Below, in pieces: positions 6,606 through 14,701 of a DNA stretch of 15,594 bases. The stretch covers positions 1-15,594 of the forward strand of contig NZ_CAUFJQ010000038.1 in NCBI RefSeq assembly GCF_959025735.1. Reading direction: 5' to 3'. Position 1 is the first letter of the stretch; each line of letters begins with the position of its first letter. The notes beneath the pieces are model-generated. The model did no database searches. It saw only the letters and a program-made list of their open reading frames with translations, and had not been told where the DNA came from. Position numbers and translations under genes: made by a program. This DNA comes from an uncultured Streptococcus sp. Its GTDB lineage: Bacteria > Bacillota > Bacilli > Lactobacillales > Streptococcaceae.

Positions 6606-7322
6606 ATGAAAACATTGCTACATTTACAAGATTTAGAAAAATCTTTTGGTCAACAACTTGTGTTAAACCACGTTGGTTTTGAATTACAGTCTGGGGAAAT
6701 CATTGGTCTAATCGGTCCTTCTGGTGCTGGTAAATCAACCATGATAAAAACCATGTTAGGAATGGAAAAGGCAGATAGCGGTATCGCTTTAGTCTTAGAC
6801 CACACCATGCCCAATCGTCATATTCTGGGAGATATTGGCTATATGGCCCAGTCTGATGCTTTATATGAGGCTTTGTCAGGACAAGAAAATTTGGAATTTT
6901 TCGGTCAGCTAAAAGGCCTTTCCAAAAAAGACTTAAAGGATGAAATTGCCCATGTGGCTCAGGTGGTAGATTTAACAGAGCACTTAAATAAGGCTGTGTC
7001 TGGTTATTCCGGAGGCATGAAACGACGCTTGTCGCTGGCGATTGCGCTTTTAGGAAATCCTCAACTCCTGATTTTGGACGAACCGACAGTTGGAATCGAC
7101 CCTTCTCTTCGAAAGAAAATCTGGAAGGAATTAATTACTCTTAGAGACAAGGGTGTAGGAATTTTGGTTACCACCCATGTCATGGATGAGGCAGAGCTGA
7201 CAGATAAGGTTGGCCTCTTGTTAGGTGGAAACATCATTGCCTTTGATACACCAAAAAATCTCAAGGAAAGTTATGGTGTTTCAAGTATTGAAGAAGTCTT
7301 TTTGAAAGCGGAAGGAGAATAA
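6606..7322 (+). CDS. ABC-2 exporter ATP-binding protein
   Basis: A 238-residue ATPase with every expected motif: Walker A GPSGAGKST (37-45), Q-loop Q82, signature SGYSGGMKR (132-140, YSGGM in place of LSGGQ), Walker B LLILDEP (154-160) and H-loop H191 in TTHVMDEAE. It powers the permease encoded one base downstream, probably as a homodimer on two permease copies. The type is that of DrrA/CcmA-like exporters for drugs, lipids or peptides. The start is fixed by GGGAGGA six bases upstream. It is the first gene of an operon with the permease and a TetR regulator, so induction by an exported toxic compound is likely. Confidence 0.93.
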   Translation: MKTLLHLQDLEKSFGQQLVLNHVGFELQSGEIIGLIGPSGAGKSTMIKTMLGMEKADSGIALVLDHTMPNRHILGDIGYMAQSDALYEALSGQENLEFFGQLKGLSKKDLKDEIAHVAQVVDLTEHLNKAVSGYSGGMKRRLSLAIALLGNPQLLILDEPTVGIDPSLRKKIWKELITLRDKGVGILVTTHVMDEAELTDKVGLLLGGNIIAFDTPKNLKESYGVSSIEEVFLKAEGE

Positions 7323-7323
7323 G

Positions 7324-8406
7324 ATGAGAACCCTTGCCATTGCAAAAAAAGTTATCAAAGAATTGCTTCGTGACAAACGAACCCTTGCCATGATGTTTGT
7401 GGCTCCGGTCTTTATCATGTGGTTGATGAACCTCATGTTTTCGGCTAGTACAACCGTGAACATCAAGCTAGCAACGCAGGATCTACCAACTAGTTTGGTA
7501 AAGAAAATGGATGATCTGGACCATGTCAATGTGAAAACATACAAAGACATGGAGCAAGCCAAAGAAGACTTGGCTGATGAGAAAGTCGACGCCGTCATTT
7601 CTTATAAAGACGGGGAGTATCAGGTAGATTATGCCAATACAGATGCTTCGAAAACTGCTATGACCCGTCAAGTATTGCGGACCAGTATCGCCAGTGAAGG
7701 CACCAATCAACTATTAACTCGTGTTAAACAGGCCCTTCCTCAATTGAAACTCGATGCAAAATCACCAGAAATTAAGGAATCTTATGAGTATGGGAATGAA
7801 GATACAGGTTTCTTTGCCAAAATGATTCCAGTCTTGATTGGATTTGTCGTCTTCTTCTTTGTCTTCTTGATTTCAGGGATGGCGCTGTTGAAAGAACGCA
7901 CCAGCGGGACCCTAGATCGCTTATTAGCCACTCCGGTCAAACGTTCTGAAATCGTCTATGGTTACATGATGTCTTATGGAATCATCGCTATTCTTCAAAC
8001 AGCAGTTGTTGTTTTAGCAGCTATTTGGTTGTTGAATATTGAAGTTGTCGGAAGTTTATTAAATGTTATAATAGTTAATGTGGTATTGGCTCTTGTAGCA
8101 CTCGCCTTCGGAATTCTCTTGTCCACCTTGGCCAAATCAGAATTTCAAATGATGCAATTTATTCCTCTTGTGATTATGCCGCAGCTCTTTTTCTCAGGAA
8201 TCATTCCTCTTGGTTCAATGGGAGAGTGGGCAAAAACAATTGGGAAATTCTTGCCTTTGACCTACTCAGGTGATGCCATGAGTCAGATTATTCTTTACGG
8301 ACGTAACCTTGGGGATATTTTGCCAAATATCGGTGTTTTACTGCTTTTCCTTGTCGCTTTGACAATGCTGAATATTGTCGGATTGCGTCGGTATCGTAAG
8401 GTATAA
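7324..8406 (+). CDS. ABC-2 type permease
   Basis: A 360-residue permease of the ABC-2 type with a long form of topology: helix 1 at about 20-40, an extracytoplasmic domain at 41-162, then five helices (about 165-187, 218-240, 248-270, 276-292 and 334-354). The motif KERTSGTLDRLLATPVKRSE (190-209) after helix 2 is the coupling region typical of YhgE/YbhR/DrrB-like exporters. The ATG lies one base after the ATPase stop, and GGAG within the end of that gene serves as its ribosome binding site, so the two are translationally linked. The substrate cannot be read; drugs, antimicrobial peptides and membrane-active compounds are typical. Confidence 0.92.
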   Translation: MRTLAIAKKVIKELLRDKRTLAMMFVAPVFIMWLMNLMFSASTTVNIKLATQDLPTSLVKKMDDLDHVNVKTYKDMEQAKEDLADEKVDAVISYKDGEYQVDYANTDASKTAMTRQVLRTSIASEGTNQLLTRVKQALPQLKLDAKSPEIKESYEYGNEDTGFFAKMIPVLIGFVVFFFVFLISGMALLKERTSGTLDRLLATPVKRSEIVYGYMMSYGIIAILQTAVVVLAAIWLLNIEVVGSLLNVIIVNVVLALVALAFGILLSTLAKSEFQMMQFIPLVIMPQLFFSGIIPLGSMGEWAKTIGKFLPLTYSGDAMSQIILYGRNLGDILPNIGVLLLFLVALTMLNIVGLRRYRKV

Positions 8407-8425
8407 AAATAAAAAGGATGTGAGG

Positions 8426-9055
8426 ATGGACATGAACGAGAGTATTTTTGAGTCGTTTGAAGCTTATCTAGAGGGAGCAGACTATCCCAAAGGAAAGAAG
8501 AAAATTATGCAGGCAGCCGTCGATTTGATCTCGACCAAGGGTTATAATGGGACTTCAACTCTTCAAATTGCGGAGCATGCCGGGCTTAGCCAAGCCACAC
8601 TCTTCAAGTATTTCAAGACCAAAGATGAGTTGCTGACAGCTATTTTACATCCGATCCTTCCTAGTCTTCTGGGGAATTTTCTGGATCAACTCTTAAAATT
8701 TCAAACAACAGAGGAGAAAATTCACTATTTCGTTTATGACCGAATGAACTACCTCAAAACCAATCAAGCTCTCTTAAAAATCGTGTTACAGGAGATGTTT
8801 TCGAATGAAAAGATCAAGAAGGAGCAAGAACATATTTGGAGTTTCATTCAGGGTAGAATTGGTGACCTCCTTCAAGAACTGAAAACGGACCCTCGCATCA
8901 ATCCTGATCTGACTATTTCCCAATTCCTGCGTATTCTGATTGGCCCGCTGCTTGCCTATTTTGGTCAGCTCTATATTCTTGGAACTGATGGGCCAGTGAC
9001 TGATGAAGATCTTTCCTTGGTCGAAAAACAAATCTTAGGTGGCTTGTGGAAATAG
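8426..9055 (+). CDS. TetR/AcrR-family repressor of the ABC operon
   Basis: A 209-residue TetR protein. The helix-turn-helix is at about 39-66 (STLQIAEHAGLSQATLFKYF), and the C-terminal part is a variable ligand domain ending GGLWK. The gene lies 19 bp after the permease stop, last in the operon, and the operon promoter holds two palindromes of TetR type, so it most likely represses its own operon and lets go when a ligand binds. The start is ATG 8426 with AAGGA seven bases upstream; ATG 8432 (spaced six bases from GAGG) is an alternative. A longer in-frame start at 8375 would overlap the permease and is not favoured. Confidence 0.9.
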   Translation: MDMNESIFESFEAYLEGADYPKGKKKIMQAAVDLISTKGYNGTSTLQIAEHAGLSQATLFKYFKTKDELLTAILHPILPSLLGNFLDQLLKFQTTEEKIHYFVYDRMNYLKTNQALLKIVLQEMFSNEKIKKEQEHIWSFIQGRIGDLLQELKTDPRINPDLTISQFLRILIGPLLAYFGQLYILGTDGPVTDEDLSLVEKQILGGLWK

Positions 9056-9077
9056 GGGGATCTGATAGAAACAAACC

Positions 9078-9117
9078 AAAAAACCATATTCCTATTAAAA
9101 AGGAATATGGTTTTTTT
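9078..9117. terminator. Bidirectional terminator
   Basis: AAAAAACCATATTCCT, loop ATTAAAA, AGGAATATGG followed by seven T. It ends the ABC operon and, on the other strand, the helicase gene that stops at 9125. Confidence 0.92.
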
Positions 9118-9124
9118 GCAAGTT

Positions 9125-11839
9125 CTATTTCAAATCCGACATCACTTGTTTCTTGGTGAAGGTGCGCTCTTGTTTGTTGGCTAGGGCCTTGATGCGCGCA
9201 TCAAGGAGAATGGCGCGGCCTTCGGCACTTCGGGTATAGACGAGGTCATACTTACCTAGGCTCTTTCGGATTTGCTCCACAAAGGCTTGGGAATCCTCTT
9301 TCCGTTTGTCAAAGAGGCTTGGTACAGCGAAATATTCTGTTTGATCGGATACCTTTTCCTGTGCTTTCAGGATATAGCGCTGATTTTCAATCGGTGCGAA
9401 GAATTCGATCATGGTTTGCGAGAAGAGTTCCTTCTCCCGCATGGTTCCGCCCTTCAAATAGATCAGTGTGTTGATGGCATCCTTTCTGTCTCGTACGACT
9501 TGGATACGGGTCTCTTGAGTCTGAATATGCCCAAAGAGGAGCAGAGCTTGGTGAATTGCCTGGCCGAAGACTTCTAACCGTTTATAAGGGCTCTTATAGA
9601 GATAGTAGCGGAGCCAAGCAAGGAGAGCAAGAACAGCTAGGAAGAATAGAAGAATAAGAGACTCTTTATTCCCTCCTCCTCTATGTGAATAGTAAATCAG
9701 GTTGGCAAAAGCATCGGTCAAAGTGGCGGCCGTCAGCCAACGAGCTAGCTTCCTAGCGTCAAAAAATAGGGCCAAGGGCAGGAAGTGTTTATCCACTTGG
9801 ACCTCGTTTGCAATCTCCATATTCTCCAGAATCGGCAGGGCTTTTTTCCAGCCGTCTCGGAGTTCTTGAAGATGGGTGGAGCGCTCTAAGGTTTCTTCAT
9901 TGAGTTTTTGCAACTGTTTTTTGGTATAGCGGATATTGTCAAAGGCTAGACGCTCGATACCGGATTCGATGAAGGGCTCCTTGTAATGGAGACCTAAAAA
10001 TTGCTTCATCCGTCTTTCTAAGAGCTCCAGATCAGGACTGTATTCTTTCAACTGATCAGTGATGGCTTCGATTTCCTCCTTTTCAAGATCGGACTTTTCA
10101 TACCATTTCTTTAGGGAAAGGTTGATAGAGACTAGATGCCAGATATTACTGGTCTTGTCTGGATCCTCAGGCCACACTCGGATGGCACGACCTCGCATTT
10201 GGTTGCTGAGCATAAAGCTGCCGACAAAGCTCGCTAGGATCAGGGAATTGACGCAGGGAGCATCCCAGCCTTCTCCTAGAAGTGACTTGGTTCCAATGAC
10301 GACTTGGATGAGCCCTTCTTGAAAGAGCTGGGTCACGGCTGTCACCAAATCATGTTGAGAACCAACCAAGCGAACCTTGAGAAAGTCATCAGGAGATAAT
10401 TGGCCGACACTTTGGTAAGTCAATCGATCCTCTCCTAGAAGGTCTTCTAATCTTGGCTTAGCGACCGTCGGGATGATGACGATACTGCCGGTCAAGACAG
10501 CGATGGCAGGAGGAGTTGCTTGCTCTAAGCTTTCCCTGCGAATAGATTCGAAATAAGAGAGCACTCCCAATTGAGTAAATTGGGCGTCCTTATCTCCTAG
10601 ATGAACTTCAAAATCTTGGCGGATATAGTCTGTTAGGACCAGTTGGCGCAGTCGGCTTCCAAGAGCCTGGTATTCCGCCTTGAAAATTTCTCGGACTGCA
10701 TTGAGTTTTCCGAGGGATTGATTGAGCAGGAGGTCTTGTTTTTTGTTGCGGACCAGTTTAACTTGTTTTCGATCGATTAAGCTGGCTGCTTTTAGTTCAT
10801 GGAGGACTTGCTTCTCGTATTCCTCAGGTAGATTGTACCAGTGAGGTACCTGAAAGAGCAGACCTTGCAGGAGAATTTCAAGCCAGTCCAGGGTGAAAGC
10901 AGGTAGTTTCTTGGCTCCTAAGAGGTCCTGGAAACGTTTGGGAAAGACGATTCCCTTGCTTCGAAGAAAGATCAGGGTAGCAGAGAGATACTTGGGATCA
11001 TTGAGCAATTCATCATCGCTGATCTGACCCGATAAGGCTTGGCAGTTTTGGAGGTATTGGCAAAAGAGGGGATCGGAAGTCAGTTGCTGCAAGAAAGCAT
11101 TCTTTTGTTGGCTAAAGGCGTCCAACTGCTCTTGCTCTTCCTTGGTTGGAAAGGCAAAGTAAACATAGTCTTGATGGGGACAAAGGGTGTCTTCTTTGAC
11201 CAATTCGGGGACGGTGATTTCCTCATCGATCTCACCACACATGCGGATATAGCGATCCCAAAGGGCAGGATCCCCTTCATAGGGAGGGGTAGCAGTAAGG
11301 GAGATCATCTTTAAGTCAGGGAAGGCTTGACGAAAGGCTTCCAAACTCTTCCACCACTCATTACGCAGGTGATGACACTCATCCAAACAAAGGGTTCCGA
11401 GTGAGATGGCTTGGAAAGTAGTAAAGATATCAAAGCCTTTGAAATCAAATGTTTCAATCTCTGCCTGGTCATCGGTATCCTCAGCTTGTGATTGACCGAC
11501 GACTTGGTTCATGGCGCTGTGTAGGGCCTGATAGGTAGCCACTGTAATCAGCTTAGGGTGTTTGAGGTCCTGAGAGATCAATTGCTCCGCTTGGCTTTCA
11601 TCACTCAAGAATGCCTGGATAATCCGGTCCACCCATTGCTGACGAATGGTGACCGTAGGAGCCAAGATCAGGGTTGGCTGGCCAAAGCGTCTGATAAATT
11701 CGATTCCCAGGGTTGTTTTTCCAGAGCCAGGAGCTGCTACCAAATGTAGATGGCCATCCGCCATAAAAGCGTCACTCTTATCGAGAACGCGTTTTTGATA
11801 GTGTCTCCATTGGCCTGTAAAGGCTAGTTCTTGTAACAT
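9125..11839 (-). CDS. Superfamily 2 DEAD/DEAH-type helicase with a C-terminal hydrophobic helix
   Basis: A 904-residue protein. ATG 11839 (MLQELAFTGQWRHYQ) is chosen because GGGAGGAAACC precedes it; a frame extension to 11947 runs through the promoter. Motifs: motif I AAPGSGKT (35-42), motif II DECH (153-156), motif III SLTATPP (180-186), motif V GTKSLLGEGWDAP (516-528) and motif VI QMRGRAIR (547-554). The two helicase lobes are separated by an unusually large insert (about 190-480). Residues 600-720 are helical and charged; 727-748 is a stretch resembling a membrane helix (SLILLFFLAVLALLAW...), followed by a basic domain to 904 (KYDLVYTRSAEGRAILLDA near 863-881). The core resembles the restriction-type (ResIII) helicases. 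No nuclease motif or partner gene is seen. It is a single-gene unit. Helicase fold is sure; role is unknown. Confidence 0.88.
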   Translation of the reverse strand: MLQELAFTGQWRHYQKRVLDKSDAFMADGHLHLVAAPGSGKTTLGIEFIRRFGQPTLILAPTVTIRQQWVDRIIQAFLSDESQAEQLISQDLKHPKLITVATYQALHSAMNQVVGQSQAEDTDDQAEIETFDFKGFDIFTTFQAISLGTLCLDECHHLRNEWWKSLEAFRQAFPDLKMISLTATPPYEGDPALWDRYIRMCGEIDEEITVPELVKEDTLCPHQDYVYFAFPTKEEQEQLDAFSQQKNAFLQQLTSDPLFCQYLQNCQALSGQISDDELLNDPKYLSATLIFLRSKGIVFPKRFQDLLGAKKLPAFTLDWLEILLQGLLFQVPHWYNLPEEYEKQVLHELKAASLIDRKQVKLVRNKKQDLLLNQSLGKLNAVREIFKAEYQALGSRLRQLVLTDYIRQDFEVHLGDKDAQFTQLGVLSYFESIRRESLEQATPPAIAVLTGSIVIIPTVAKPRLEDLLGEDRLTYQSVGQLSPDDFLKVRLVGSQHDLVTAVTQLFQEGLIQVVIGTKSLLGEGWDAPCVNSLILASFVGSFMLSNQMRGRAIRVWPEDPDKTSNIWHLVSINLSLKKWYEKSDLEKEEIEAITDQLKEYSPDLELLERRMKQFLGLHYKEPFIESGIERLAFDNIRYTKKQLQKLNEETLERSTHLQELRDGWKKALPILENMEIANEVQVDKHFLPLALFFDARKLARWLTAATLTDAFANLIYYSHRGGGNKESLILLFFLAVLALLAWLRYYLYKSPYKRLEVFGQAIHQALLLFGHIQTQETRIQVVRDRKDAINTLIYLKGGTMREKELFSQTMIEFFAPIENQRYILKAQEKVSDQTEYFAVPSLFDKRKEDSQAFVEQIRKSLGKYDLVYTRSAEGRAILLDARIKALANKQERTFTKKQVMSDLK

Positions 11840-11864
11840 TGGTTTCCTCCCTTGTACTGTCCCC

Positions 11865-11873
11865 ATTATATCA
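11865..11873 (-). promoter_or_regulatory. Extended -10 promoter of the helicase gene
   Basis: On the minus strand TATG-A-TATAAT, matching the streptococcal TnTGnTATAAT extended -10, 25 bp before the chosen ATG. The -35 (AAGATT at 17 bp) is poor. Its position rules out the longer start. Confidence 0.72.
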
Positions 11874-11959
11874 TAGCGGAGGACAAGAATCTTTTGGTAG
11901 AAGCTGAAGATTTCTACTTTCAAATGGAAATGGCAAACAGGAATCATTCGTACAGAGCT

Positions 11960-11990
11960 AAAAAGGCCTAATCATTTGATTAGGCTTTTT
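11960..11990 (-). terminator. Terminator of the LPXTG protein gene
   Basis: Read on the minus strand: AAAAAGCCTAATC, loop AAAT, GATTAGG-CCTTTTT. The stem is strong with one bulge and starts right after the stop codon at 11995. It also separates this gene from the helicase promoter. Confidence 0.88.
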
Positions 11991-11994
11991 CATG

Positions 11995-13413
11995 TTAGTC
12001 TTTTTTTGTTTTACGAGAGAGTCCAAAGGCAGCACCCATGCTAAGAAGACCAAGACCTAGAGTCGTCAAAGCAATGGAGTTTTTGCTTCCTGTATTTGGA
12101 AGACTTGCTTCTTTTTGAGGAAGAGCTGCAGGTGCGATATAGACTGCGGTTTTGGCAGGCTCGTTTTTAGCAGGTGTGAATACAGTCGGTTTCGCAGGGG
12201 TTACAACAGCCGGTTTTTGAGGAGTAGGAGTCGGTGTTGCAGGCGTTTGGATGCTAGATGTTTGTGGTTTTGCTTTCGCCACACGATGAGATTTTGAGAT
12301 CAACTCATACTTGTCTGTTTGTACCTTGAAGACACGACCTTTTTGGACAGTTTCAACGACTTTATTGGCAAATTGAACGTTCAACAAGTTAGCAAAGTTT
12401 TTGTCGATATCTAGGTAGAGACCATTTGTTCCATTGACCAATGGATCAAAGTCTTTTTTTTCACGTGTTTCACCAACCACTGTCAAAGAGATACCAGCAT
12501 CTTGAAGGGCTTTCAGTGTCGCTTCTTTGGTTGGTGTATCCTTTGTAAGATCAATGTCCTCATCTGTAATCAAGAAAGCAAAGCGATGGTTGTTTGCCCC
12601 AGTCCCCCAGTTGTAGTCTCCTGAAGTAGCGATATGATGCAATGGAACAGTAGCATTTTCATAGTAGCCTTTAGTTTTGATGGTTTTCAAAGCAGAAATG
12701 AAACTTTCTGGATCACTTGTGAACTTAGATCCATTGAAATCATGGTATTTAACTTCACTAGCTCTTTCGTATTCAACCAATCCTAAACGAGCTTGAATAT
12801 TTTTTGCCGATAGATTGCGAACGAAGGTCTCGACATTCTTCATCGTATCCCTGATGTGAGAATCCATTGAAGTTGATTTGTCAATGACAAAGACGATGTC
12901 TGATGTTGCTTGAACTTCTTTTTTATTGACCACATCGGCTTCTTTTGTCACTTCGACTACAGTTGTTTTATTAACTGTTTCAGTTGTTGTCTCAGTGTAG
13001 TCCGCTGTTTCCTTGGTTGATGTAGCTGTCTTAGTAGATGAGACCGGTTTTGAAGTGCCAACAGGTGTGTTTGGATCTGCTAAGCTAGTCGTTTTGATGG
13101 TTGCTGTTGAAGTAGTGGTGGTGTCTGCACCGTCTGTTTTAGCAGATGGGCCAGTTTTTTTGACGTCCACAGCGATGATATCCCCAGTTTTTGCTTTATC
13201 AGCAGGAACAACTGGTGTATTGGCTTTGGCGTTGATTTCTTCTGTTGCAGCCGTGATAGGTGAATTTGCGGCTGTAGTAGCTGCAGGAGCAGCTTGGGTT
13301 GTGCTAGGTGCAACGTCATCAGCTGAAGCAATAGTCGTTCCTGTGAAGACAGTTCCTAAAACAACGGATGCTAAAGTTAAAGTTTGTTTACGTGAAATAG
13401 TATATTTTTTCAA
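11995..13413 (-). CDS. LPXTG-anchored surface protein with a von Willebrand factor A domain
   Basis: A 472-residue surface protein. A TTG start at 13413 is chosen because AAGGGG lies seven bases upstream and the signal peptide begins KKYTISRKQTLTLASVVLG; the upstream ATG (13449) overlaps the -10. Signal peptide about 1-31 (cut after TIASA). Residues 32-170 are rich in Thr, Ala, Pro and Lys, a wall-spanning or glycosylated stalk. The VWA domain covers about 171-360, with metal-site residues D178-K-S180-T-S182, T255 and D284 (ITDED). A Pro/Thr-rich spacer (375-430) leads to LPNTG (438-442), a hydrophobic helix and a basic tail (RKTKKD), so sortase A should attach it to peptidoglycan. VWA surface proteins commonly bind host or matrix ligands through a metal ion. 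No pilin or sortase C gene is next to it. Ligand unknown. Confidence 0.9.
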   Translation of the reverse strand: MKKYTISRKQTLTLASVVLGTVFTGTTIASADDVAPSTTQAAPAATTAANSPITAATEEINAKANTPVVPADKAKTGDIIAVDVKKTGPSAKTDGADTTTTSTATIKTTSLADPNTPVGTSKPVSSTKTATSTKETADYTETTTETVNKTTVVEVTKEADVVNKKEVQATSDIVFVIDKSTSMDSHIRDTMKNVETFVRNLSAKNIQARLGLVEYERASEVKYHDFNGSKFTSDPESFISALKTIKTKGYYENATVPLHHIATSGDYNWGTGANNHRFAFLITDEDIDLTKDTPTKEATLKALQDAGISLTVVGETREKKDFDPLVNGTNGLYLDIDKNFANLLNVQFANKVVETVQKGRVFKVQTDKYELISKSHRVAKAKPQTSSIQTPATPTPTPQKPAVVTPAKPTVFTPAKNEPAKTAVYIAPAALPQKEASLPNTGSKNSIALTTLGLGLLSMGAAFGLSRKTKKD

Positions 13414-13444
13414 AATACGTCCCCTTTTTAATAAACTTTTTTCT

Positions 13445-13473
13445 ATCATACAGGTTTTTGAAAAACTTGTCAA
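13445..13473 (-). promoter_or_regulatory. Promoter of the LPXTG protein gene
   Basis: On the minus strand TTGACA (13468-13473), 17 bp, TATGAT (13445-13450). The spacer holds the palindrome GTTTTTGAAAAAC (13454-13466), a possible operator. The leader is about 25 nt. Confidence 0.88.
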
Positions 13474-13584
13474 CGGTATAATAATCAAGGGTTTTGCTGG
13501 CTTTTATATCCCTAATTATTGATAAAAATACGAGAGAGAAAAATATACATAAAATAATTTAAATATACAAAGTGCGCAAAAGAA

Positions 13585-13621
13585 AATAGGATTCCCGCAA
13601 ATTTGCAGGAATCCTTATTTT
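13585..13621 (-). terminator. Terminator downstream of mleR
   Basis: Minus strand: AGGATTCC, then GCAAATTTGC in the centre, GGAATCCT, then ATTTTCTTTT. The outer 8-bp stem continues into an inner palindrome with one mismatch. It lies about 95 bp after the mleR stop, so the transcript has a long 3' end. Confidence 0.8.
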
Positions 13622-13637
13622 ATCGGCATTTCTACTA

Positions 13638-13668
13638 TATTTTTTAGTCGTAAAAAATACTAGCTAGT
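13638..13668. repeat. Two adjacent short palindromes in the mleR 3' region
   Basis: TATTTTTTA-GTCG-TAAAAAATA (13638-13659, perfect 9-bp arms, all A/T) overlaps ACTAGCTAGT (13659-13668, perfect). They could be an extra weak terminator hairpin or a protein site; nothing decides between these. Confidence 0.4.
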
Positions 13669-13714
13669 CACTTTATTTATGTTTCTAAATCAGGACAAAG
13701 AATGGAGGTTGTGA

Positions 13715-14590
13715 TTAACTTAGTAATTTTTCAAAGAATTGGATGACCTCCGGTTTGAGATTACTTTCCCTCGGTTCAACTAATGAAACGTAAAAGCTGA
13801 TCCGTTCGTCTTCATCCATCGGAATGGCAATCAATTCCTCTTCATCATCTGTTAGTGCAAGATCTGCTAGTAAACTGATCCCCACTTGTTTACGAAGAAG
13901 TTGTTTTAGGAGCTGAATATCATCCGTCTGAAAGAAGGGCGTAGCCTCATGGTGATAGCGCTCATTCAACAGTTCAAAGGCTTTTAAATGAACAAAGTGC
14001 TCATCTGGAATGATAAAATCTTCATCGATGACGTCTGAAAATTGTAATACTTTTTTTGAGGCTAGTGGATGGTTGTGATGAAGGATATAGAAGAGATCTC
14101 GTTTGGCCATTTCTCTTACCTGGAAGCGATGATCTTTAATCGGTTCTAAACTCCCTAAAAAACTAGCATCTAGTTCTCCTTTGGAAAGCATTTCTAAAAG
14201 TTCAACAGATCCTTCTTGGACAGGATGGATACTTTGAAGAGCTGCAACATTACTGATAAAGGCGGGTTGTTTTCGGACAAGATAGTCAATGATGATTGGT
14301 GGGAACCCAACCGTATTGAATTGAGAGAGACTCCGGAGGATCTCTTTTTTGGCCCCTTGAATCTCAGGTAAGACCTTTTGAATATGTCGTAGCAAGATTT
14401 CTCCTTGGGGCGTTAATTTGAAAGTACGGTGAGAAGGATCGTGCGCGATTAATGGGCAGTGAAATTCCTTTTCTAGTCGTTTAATCGCATAGGAAACGGA
14501 TGGTTGACTGATCCCGTGTTTTTGGGCAACCCCAGTAAAGGATTGCTGTTGACTAAGATCAAGAAAATAATAAAAGTCCTTAAGATTCAT
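13715..14590 (-). CDS. mleR: LysR-family regulator, MleR-like
   Basis: A 291-residue LysR protein. The winged helix-turn-helix is at about 3-60 (SFTGVAQKHGISQPSVSYAI is the recognition region); the rest is the periplasmic-binding-protein-like effector domain, ending EVIQFFEKLLS. The ATG at 14590 (MNLKDFYYF) is chosen for GAGGGAG four bases upstream; a longer frame to 14629 has no such site. It lies about 0.85 kb from and divergent to the malolactic enzyme gene, as mleR does in Streptococcus mutans and Lactococcus, where it activates mleS with malate or acid. The effector here is inferred to be malate. A hairpin (CATGGATAA/TTATCCGTG, 14617-14641) lies in its leader and could be an operator. 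It is probably read with or just after the XRE gene, 111 bp upstream. Confidence 0.82.
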   Translation of the reverse strand: MNLKDFYYFLDLSQQQSFTGVAQKHGISQPSVSYAIKRLEKEFHCPLIAHDPSHRTFKLTPQGEILLRHIQKVLPEIQGAKKEILRSLSQFNTVGFPPIIIDYLVRKQPAFISNVAALQSIHPVQEGSVELLEMLSKGELDASFLGSLEPIKDHRFQVREMAKRDLFYILHHNHPLASKKVLQFSDVIDEDFIIPDEHFVHLKAFELLNERYHHEATPFFQTDDIQLLKQLLRKQVGISLLADLALTDDEEELIAIPMDEDERISFYVSLVEPRESNLKPEVIQFFEKLLS

Positions 14591-14701
14591 TGGGCTCCCT
14601 CTTCTAAATAGACAGACATGGATAAGCAAAAATTATCCGTGATAGCTAATTTGACTATATGATTTTTTGTTTGTTACAATCTGAGGTGAGTCAGAGGACA
14701 A

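Noticed and set aside
8375..8425. Upstream start for the second TetR gene, overlapping the permease
   Set aside because: No ribosome binding site there; ATG 8426 has AAGGA in place and gives the normal TetR length.
11840..11947. N-terminal extension of 36 residues on the helicase
   Set aside because: It would cover the extended -10 promoter, and the ATG at 11839 has a strong ribosome binding site at good distance.
9125..13413. A defence island made of the helicase and the surface protein
   Set aside because: They are separate transcription units with their own promoters and a terminator between them, and no nuclease, methylase or toxin motif is present.
13013..13522. 169-codon open frame on the plus strand, opposite the LPXTG gene
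   Set aside because: It is antisense to the Thr/Ala-rich stalk; the Val/Ala-rich translation is what low-complexity coding gives on the other strand. No ribosome binding site, and it runs through the real promoter.
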